Shown: positions 58,096 to 64,000 of the stretch, one piece after another
How the letters are laid out: each line of letters starts with the position of its first letter
How positions within the stretch are numbered: the stretch's first letter is position 1
Assembly: GCA_034440575.1 (NCBI GenBank)
Contig: JAOTOL010001622.1
Span: 2,540,501-2,604,500, forward strand
Source of the DNA: Imbricaverruca yamaguchii
Taxonomy: Eukaryota > Arthropoda > Thecostraca > Neoverrucidae
DNA length: 64,000 bases
Direction: 5' to 3'
Translations under genes and position numbers: made by a program
The notes under the pieces: generated by a model
What the model was told of the DNA's origin: nothing
Databases searched by the model: none
The model's input: the letters and a program-made list of their open reading frames with translations, nothing else

Positions 58096-59402
58096 TTAAC
58101 ACGCGCCCTGGAGGGGGGGGGCGAAATCCGCCCACGCCTCCTGTTTTTCGTAGGTAACTCCAGATTTTACCGGCCAATATACGTCATTGTTTGTGTACCT
58201 GCTTAGAAATGAACTGCACATTGTTTAAAGTAAGACAAATGAAAATCAACCGAAAATTTTTCGAGTTAGGGGTCGGTAAACTCAAAAAATTATCTGAGCC
58301 AGACCACAAATATCGGCGCTGATGCGCTTCCATTATATCGGCAAAAGGAAGTGTTCTTGGCAACACTAGCGACTTGTTTGATGTATATTGTTATGCTACA
58401 TTGTTCCAAAGTCATGTCAGGTCACCGAGGTCAAGTCAGGTCAAGTTCATGACAGGTTAATACACGCCCTGGAGGGGAGGATGGCGAAATCCGCCCACCC
58501 CTCCGATTTTTCGTACATAACTCTATATTGTACTGGCCGATATGAGCCATTTTTCCGTACCTGCTTAGAAATGACCGGCGCATTGTTTAAGTCAAGAAAC
58601 ATTAAAATCGGCAGAAATGTTTTCAGGTTATGGGCCGTTAAAATGTTTAAAGAAATTGCAGCGCCAGACCAGAAAAATCTGCGCTGATGCGCTTCCAGTA
58701 TATTAGCAAAAGGGAAGTGTTCTTGACAACACTAGCGACTTGTTTGATGCATATTGTTCTGCTATGTGATTTAAAAGTCATGTTAGGTCGCCGAGGTTAT
58801 CATGACAGGCTAATGGAACCAAGCATGGTCAACTGGAATGTTGTACATGGAAATGACTGTCATGCGATTGACGTCACTTTGCATGTTCCCTACACATCCT
58901 ACTGTTTGTCATTGTGTGCTTAAGTATTTCTATACTTTATTCATGCATTTCACTCCTTTCTTTGCGAAGTCGATAGTGCCGAGCCGCCCAACGGAGCAGT
59001 CAGATGGGCAGCCCGGTTCCGGTAACTGGAGCAGGTAATGACCTGATAAAGTGTTCCTATATAGGTGACCTGAGGTCAAATGGCGGATCTGGCACATGCA
59101 TTACATCATTAGTAATGTCCAAAACATCATTAATGCCAATTTTGGAACATTTAAACACAATCACAGCGATCCATACCAATGACAAGCCAAGCCACGCAAA
59201 ACCAGAAAATATTTCTATTTTGACCTCATTTGACCTTGAAGATATTGACCTAAGGTCACGAAATTTGCACAACTGAGTTAACTATCGTGCCCATCCACTC
59301 TGCGAATTTCGTTGCTCTAGCCTTGATGGGAGCCGAGATCTTGGGGGCGGAATCCGCCCCCTCCAGTGGCGTAATTTTCAGAGGCCCTCCAGGGTGTGTT
59401 AA
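58096..59402. mobile_element. TTAA-flanked repeat element with inverted termini
   Basis: The left end is TTAA (58096-58099) followed by cacgcgccctggaggg. The right end is ccctccagggtgtg followed by TTAA (59399-59402), so the ends form a roughly 14-bp inverted repeat with one two-base indel. A TTAA target duplication is the hallmark of piggyBac-type insertion, although piggyBac ends usually start CCY. The interior has no transposase. It carries a 361-bp direct duplication and a segment rich in aggtca half-sites (59065-59260). Confidence 0.5.
58101..58815 (+). repeat. 361-bp direct duplication, 2 copies
   Basis: The segment starting cgccctggagggg at about 58104 is repeated from about 58464. 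Shared landmarks are cgaaatccgcccac, tacctgcttagaaatgac or -gaac, tgatgcgcttcca, gtgttcttg and aacactagcgacttgtttga. Divergence is perhaps 15-20 percent. The second copy is also preceded by ttaatacacgccctgg, so the repeat begins with the same terminus as the whole element. Confidence 0.9.
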
Positions 59403-60000
59403 GCCGTTTTGTAAATGTGGGTCCTGAAGCCGATCAGCCAATATTTCCAAATTACATCAAGACATGGGGAAGACAATTTTTTTACCAAGGAAAAGGCCCT
59501 GGGAGCGTTCTATATATTTACACAAATTGCATGCATTCTGTCGATCTCGAAAGTTGGTTTTGAGTCATTTTGCAGGGCCCAGTAAAAAACTAATTCTCAG
59601 AAATTTGCTAATTCCCTGGATTTGGAAAGCTTAATCTGTGCCAAACTATCTAAGCATGAGCTTGTTATGAAGCGAAACCGCAATACATGGTGATATCTGT
59701 CCGAGGTTTACATCTGCCGACCGGTGATAGAGCTGTTTTGAAGCCAAGAAGTTATTGTTAACTTCAATTTTCACTATAACGACGAGTCGCCCATGCATAT
59801 TTGTTTCCAGTTTTACAACTTTTCGATTGCCCAGTGGATGAAAGCATCATTTTGTACGAAAATAGCATACAAAAATACTTACCAGCTCTACTCAGGTGAG
59901 GCACTGCTTTAAGTGCCTAACTGGTCCGACCGCCCCTGATCTCGACTCCTTCATTGAAGTTACGTCCTGTTCAAGGTGACAAGGAGGACTAGACTGGGAT
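59403..60000. other. Featureless interval
   Basis: No gene or repeat recognised. Confidence 0.45.
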
Positions 60001-60735
60001 GCCCGAGAGGCACGGAAGGGGTCCTTATGAATAGAACATGGCCCCCTGGGATCTAAAGAAAGCCCCCGAGGGATAGCGTTGTTTGTGGGGAATACTGAAA
60101 GCCGGTTATATAGCTAGAATGGCATTGCTAGCCCGAAAGATTGTCGAGGACTCTGAGTCGAGGTCCTCTGAGAGCTAGAGCGGAAGACTGCGATGCTCCT
60201 GAGGCTTGGGAGGAACATTGAGGGATGAACAGAGATACCTAAGAGCTAAGGGAAGTTCCGAGAGCTGGCTTGTTTGGCCAGAAATTGTAGGGCCTGTCTA
60301 AGAACTGCAGAATTCCTCTGAAAGCTAGACAAGTTTGTCGAGGACTGGGACTGGCCTGTGTAGGATGGAGAGTGCTGCTAATGGATGAATATGTCCCCTG
60401 AGAGCCAGAGAGAACTGGACTGAGATGCTCCTGAACTTTGGGGCGGGCGCCTGAGGGATCGCGGCGATTTGAGAACGAAGAGGGTCCTTGAAAACTAGCG
60501 ATAGGTGCGAGGAATACTGAGGGCCATCCTCAGAGATAGAATATCCTTGAGAGCTATAAATGCTGCCAAGGACTGGGAACGCCACCCACCGCCACCTCGG
60601 CGGGTGGTTTCGGTCGCCCCAACGGCCACAGCAGTCCTGGCGGTGCGCACCATCCAAGCGGCCACAGCCGGCCCAGTGGCCTGACCACAGCTGCTCCAGC
60701 AGCTACGGTCGCCCTAGCGACGACGAAACAAACAG
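60001..60735 (+). repeat. Degenerate gagagctag/ctcctgag array plus GC-rich end
   Basis: Words gaggtcctctgagagctaga, gatgctcctgaggcttggg and gtcgaggactggg recur with 30-40 bp spacing to about 60560. The family appears to be the same as at 25.1 kb and (inverted) 35.2 kb. 60590-60730 is a GC-rich repeat of cggccacagc-type words. Confidence 0.6.
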
Positions 60736-61104
60736 CCCAGCGATAACTGTGATGGTAGGGTTCGTCACTTGTCACCGACTTTCAAGTTTTCCAGGAGGAA
60801 ATAGTTTTCCCCATCCTTTCAGTGAATTATAATAGTATGACATATTTTTCTCCGCCACAAAATCACGATTTCTATGTCCGAAATTGAGATTTCGAAATAA
60901 TGTTTTCTTCGATTTTCGCATTTGCAATATTTTTAACCAGATGGCGTAGATGCATCATTAGGTAGTGTTTCGGAATCGGCTCGACGAGACAAAGCGATTG
61001 AGACGACACATTACAGGTCCAGAAAGTACAGTTCAGAAGTTATAGCCGTTCAAAGTTGCATTATTTCACATTGATGGCGCTCATGTAACTAAATTCGGTA
61101 TTCC

Positions 61105-61290
61105 TCTATTTATATTCATAAATACTCAACGTTGGCTCAAATTATGTTGGGTATTTTTCTTTCACATTGTGAAATATTCAACGTTGGCTCAAATTATGTT
61201 CCATGAATCTGAGCACAGCATATACTCTAATCTCAAAACAATCTCAAACGTAATCTCAAAACAATCTCAAACATAATCTCAAAACACACC
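61105..61290. repeat. 51-bp direct repeat and 23-bp aatctcaaa repeat
   Basis: caacgttggctcaaattatg occurs at about 61127 and 61179. Then aacaatctcaaacgtaatct-type units repeat to 61285. Confidence 0.8.
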
Positions 61291-61324
61291 GTGGTGGGTA
61301 CATAACTTACCAGAACTTTAGGAT

Positions 61325-62019
61325 TTACAGCGACGACTTTTTGAAGTCTGGAAACCTCTTCCTATGTGCTTCCACGCACTGCAGAAGCCACCGCAAACCA
61401 GTTTCGCTCTTGGTGATTGCGTTCACGAACTGCCCTACCAGCTGAACTGCCCTTTCGGCAGTGTCATTTGTAATCCTGAGTGAGGACACGAACCGCTGCA
61501 TGGAAGCGTACCCTGATGTCCCACTCCACTCCTCGGGATCTTCCGCCAGCCATTCACCCGACATGCCCAGGACCTTGAACAGCATCCATGAGTTCTCATC
61601 CACCAAGCTCTGTAGGTCTATTTTTTATCGTCGAATATCACTGGTTTGTTGCCCCCAACCGCATGTTCACTTGGCCGAACAGTAACCAATAGCCTGTGAG
61701 CCATCACTCTTTTCGTCTCCGGACTCACTTTGTCGCTGCAGAGGGCGAAGATCACTGTTTCTGGCGCCAAGTTCCACGTGTGTCGCCGTGGAACCTTGAT
61801 TGCCGCGTCTGCCACCTCCTCATCCAAGACCTTGTACTCCTGTAGTCCGTTGTACAGTTGCGCATCGTTGAATGCTGCTTCAGCAGTCTGCGAGGCGTCC
61901 AGCCACGCCGGAACGTAGAGAAGTGCGATGAACTTCGCCATTCTTTCGAGAGATGGGAGGAGGTCTGCGCCCTGGACTAGCTGGCTTTGGAGGAGCTGGA
62001 TTTTCGCATTGTAGATTAC
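61325..62019 (-). pseudogene. hAT-like gene, last exon with frameshift
   Basis: An acceptor tccaaag/GTAATC at 62020/62019 makes the join RWMCK-VIYNAKIQLLQ, which fits the family better than the upstream alternative acceptor cacag near 62050. The frame runs to FDDKK and stops at the A6 run 61626-61621. The adjacent frame continues DLQSLVDENSWMLFKVLG, then RITNDTAERAVQLVGQF and VEAHRKRFPDFK, ending at 61325. The slip in the A6 run fits an indel, biological or technical. Confidence 0.72.
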
Positions 62020-62208
62020 CTTTGGACGGAGCAGGAAATGCATATGACACTGTGAGGAAGAGAGCAGGATTTCAGAAAACTAAGAAATGGGGAATATATC
62101 ATTTGGGGGTGATGGGGGTGATTATAACATAAGAAATGGGGGTAATGCCATTTGGAGCAAACTGCACTGATGATATTCGCTTTGATGTAGTTTTCCTATT
62201 GAATTCAC

Positions 62209-62446
62209 CTTGCACATCCACCTGGCGTTATGAACGGCGCCAGGGCGCAGCCAGTGAACTCCGCGAAGCGGCGTCTCTCCCAGTTGCTGAAGAGCGAGCT
62301 CCGCGCTCTCTCTGTAGTCGTCTCGCGGTAGACGGTGCTGCAGGAAGTGCGTCAACCTCTGCACCGCAGCCTCTCGCTGCTCGAGCGCCCACGGTTCACT
62401 GAGCGAGAGCTTGTTTACGGGCTGGTTGAGATCCAGGCTTGGCCAC
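62209..62446 (-). pseudogene. hAT-like gene, next exon
   Basis: The acceptor catttcag precedes 62446, and a donor AAG/GTGAAT follows 62209. The split codon with the previous exon gives the RW of a conserved F.aLK..RW motif. The exon reads NKLSLSEPWALEQREAAVQR, then LPRDDYRESAELALQQLG and RPGAVHNARWMCK. It is open throughout. Length is 238 nt. Confidence 0.72.
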
Positions 62447-62654
62447 CTGAAATGGAATGATTGGGAATAGGTAAACAAAACGATCATGTTTTGAGGATGG
62501 AGCAAGAATGTGGGTAAAAGGAATGTGATTAAAAGCATAGCGCTGCGGAATATCCAAAGATGCTTCTTCAAGTAACCGTCCGTATTAATGCGTTAGACAT
62601 GGACTAACGGATTAAAGGCATTGATTATAGGGTTGAAAGTCAATTTATAACTAC

Positions 62655-63025
62655 CTTGCTTTCAGTGCCTCGAACACCGGGTTGATTTGTCCGGTGGAGT
62701 GGCCGAAGACACTGGTACCCACGGCACCAACTATCAACTCGAGCTCGTGATGGTGACACCCGAGCCGGAACAGTCTGCGACCGAGTGCCAACTCCAGGCG
62801 CACCATTGCACCCCTTTGTCGACCCGTGTTGCTCGCGGTTGTATCGAAGCAGAGTGCTCGTACGTTGTCTCGCACACGCCACTCCTGGAGGGCAGTGATG
62901 GTAGCATGTGCCTGCTCCAGCCCGGTGCCGTCAGCTGCGACGGGGACGCAGAGGAGTTTGCCTTCCTCGTAGCCAGCTCTAGAAACAAGGATAGCCAGAC
63001 TGTGCTGACGAAGGCCTAGGGTGTC
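62655..63025 (-). pseudogene. hAT-like gene, catalytic-core exon
   Basis: A strong acceptor (t-run plus gtcgcag) precedes 63025, and a consensus donor AAG/GTAGTT follows 62655. The exon is fully open and encodes SLAILVSRAGYEEGKLL, CVPVAADGTGL, CFDTTASNTG (predicted catalytic Asp) and CHHHELEL. The family pattern there is usually C-R-H-H..E, so an arginine is replaced by histidine. Length is 371 nt. Confidence 0.75.
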
Positions 63026-63244
63026 CTGCGACAAAAAAAAATGTACTTGCTAAACCATCTTAGGTTGGGTTCGCCAAGAGCACAAAGCAGAACAATTTCA
63101 GAAATATAATTAAAATATTAATGAAATTTCCAATATTTAAACAAATTTCTTTAGCTCTGTATTGTACGCCTACTATCCATAAAATAATGACTATTTTTTT
63201 AGCTCAGTGTCAGGTTGATGTCAGTAAAGGCAGCAGCAGTAGGG

Positions 63245-63470
63245 CCTACATAACTCGTGAAAATTATGCTGGTATATTCGCCTTCAGCATTTTGCTATCC
63301 CAGTGGACAACCACGTTATCTGGCGGGACGAAGCTTGCCTTAATCTTCTCGCCGAGCGTCTCACGGCAGCGGCGTCTCTAACGTCGCACGGTGGCTTCCG
63401 ATAGGCTGAACTGTTCCAGGCCCACTGGAGGGCCAGCGGACCGTATAACCGCGCTCACGATGCCCACCAC
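63245..63470 (-). pseudogene. hAT-like gene, second exon with stops
   Basis: The acceptor ttcgtcag precedes 63470, in phase with the preceding donor. It reads VVGIVSAVIRS, FSLSEATVRR, a TAG (63380-63378), CRETLGEKIKASF and VVVHWDSKMLKANIPA, then a TAA (63266-63264). The family normally continues from HWD.K into a block that the next exon supplies. The donor could not be placed because in-frame text stops before any good GT. Confidence 0.55.
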
Positions 63471-63622
63471 CTGACGAAATGAACATTTCAAAGGAAACTC
63501 TATTTAAAGCTGGCTTTTAGACAGTTTAGATAATTCATCAACAAATACCATTCTGGCCGAGCATAGCTGAAAGCGCAGGCTGATACAAGTATGTACCTAC
63601 ATATTGGTTACGAAGCACTGAC

Positions 63623-64000
63623 CTGATTGGAGGATAAGTGGAGCCGATCAGCCATCTGACACACAGAAGGATTCATTTTTTCTGGGCAAGTTGAGAGTGG
63701 CTGTCTTCGTTTTTGATCCTGTTCTCTTCCTTTTCTGGAGTTCGTCATCATCGCTCTCTTCTTCAGCTTCACTGACTTCTGTGATGTCTATTTGTTCAGT
63801 GCTTGCGCTTGCATCTTCGCCAACATCCATAGCGACAGAACTGCAACTGGGTCCCTGTGCAGAGCCGTCTCCGGATTTCCTTAGCACTCTCTCCATTCTT
63901 CTCCCCTTGCTTGTGACCTTTTTCCGATATGCTCCATCTCTAAATCCCATCGATCCCTTTCTTTCACACTTCTGATCAAGATCAAGACGAATGTCTTGAT
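63623..64000 (-). pseudogene. hAT-like gene, first visible exon (partial)
   Basis: The frame enters from the edge with LDLDQKCERKGSMGFRDGAY, followed by basic KKVTSKGRRMERVLRK and an acidic EVSEAEEESDDDE then KRKRTGSK, a likely nuclear localisation signal. At an A6 run (63681-63676) the frame slips by one. The next frame reads MNPSVCQMADRLHLSSNQ and ends at a consensus donor CAG/GTCAGT (exon end 63623). The start codon is not certain: an ATG at 63950 exists but coding-like text continues upstream. Confidence 0.65.

Larger units (their letters stand above)
61325..64000 (-). pseudogene. Multi-exon hAT-like transposase-type gene, broken, 5' end beyond window
   Basis: Conceptual joining of minus-strand segments gives a protein with a basic/acidic N-terminal region, an lS.xTvRR motif, a VHWDSK motif, CFDTTASNTG and CHHHELEL (RNase H-like core), RPGA.H.ARWM and a C-terminal NDTAERAV block ending hR..PdfK. 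This order is that of a widespread invertebrate RNase H-fold transposase-like family related to hAT. It may be an active element, a domesticated gene or a relic. Splice sites are unusually good for a relic. Damage comprises frame breaks in A6 runs at 63681-63676 and 61626-61621, a TAG at 63380-63378 and a TAA at 63266-63264. The first reading frame is still open at the right window edge. Confidence 0.65.

Overview
This window looks like eukaryotic, intron-bearing, repeat-dominated nuclear DNA. There is no dense gene layout, no operons and no bacterial signals. It contains CR1-type LINE debris, tRNA-derived SINE-like elements, fold-back elements, many minisatellites and several isolated CpG-rich islands. 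The repeat mix fits a metazoan invertebrate, most likely an arthropod such as a crustacean or chelicerate. That placement is inference from family resemblance; no marker gene fixes it.

Layout: 1-660 is a 66-bp minisatellite followed by a CpG-rich stretch. 2.4-7.3 kb is a nest of LINE fragments: two minus-strand copies of one CR1-type element, a broken esterase-type ORF1 between them, and a plus-strand tail of a second LINE. 9.2-15.7 kb is a run of unrelated minisatellites (unit lengths 72, 24, 49, 17, 28, 23 and 36 bp) with a SINE and a small dispersed repeat. 15.6-19.3 kb has an inverted pair of an interspersed element, pyrimidine-rich repeats, a degenerate GC-rich array and a fold-back element. 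20.1-20.75 kb is a 12-bp array, and 21.2-21.4 kb is suspicious homopolymer sequence. 21.4-36 kb is mostly featureless, apart from SINE-like pieces, a CpG-rich patch and a large diverged inverted repeat (32.4-33.5 kb). 36.2-38.1 kb holds two long minisatellites. 39-44 kb has hairpins, a G-rich repeat element and a (GACCC)n array. CpG-rich islands lie at 46.9, 49.4-50.3 and 56.8-57.3 kb. A fold-back element lies at 53.2 kb and one possible host exon at 53.9 kb (minus). At 58.1-59.4 kb there is a TTAA-flanked repeat element with an internal 361-bp duplication.

The only convincing protein gene is at the right edge (61.3-64.0 kb, minus). It is a multi-exon, hAT-like transposase-type gene with clean splice sites. 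It carries two frame breaks in A6 runs and two in-frame stops, and it runs off the window. No host gene can be assigned with confidence and no rRNA or functional tRNA gene was seen. I did not find a convincing new biological system. The most unusual items are the intron-containing transposase-like gene, the TTAA-bounded element, the large inverted repeats, and the density of independent minisatellites.
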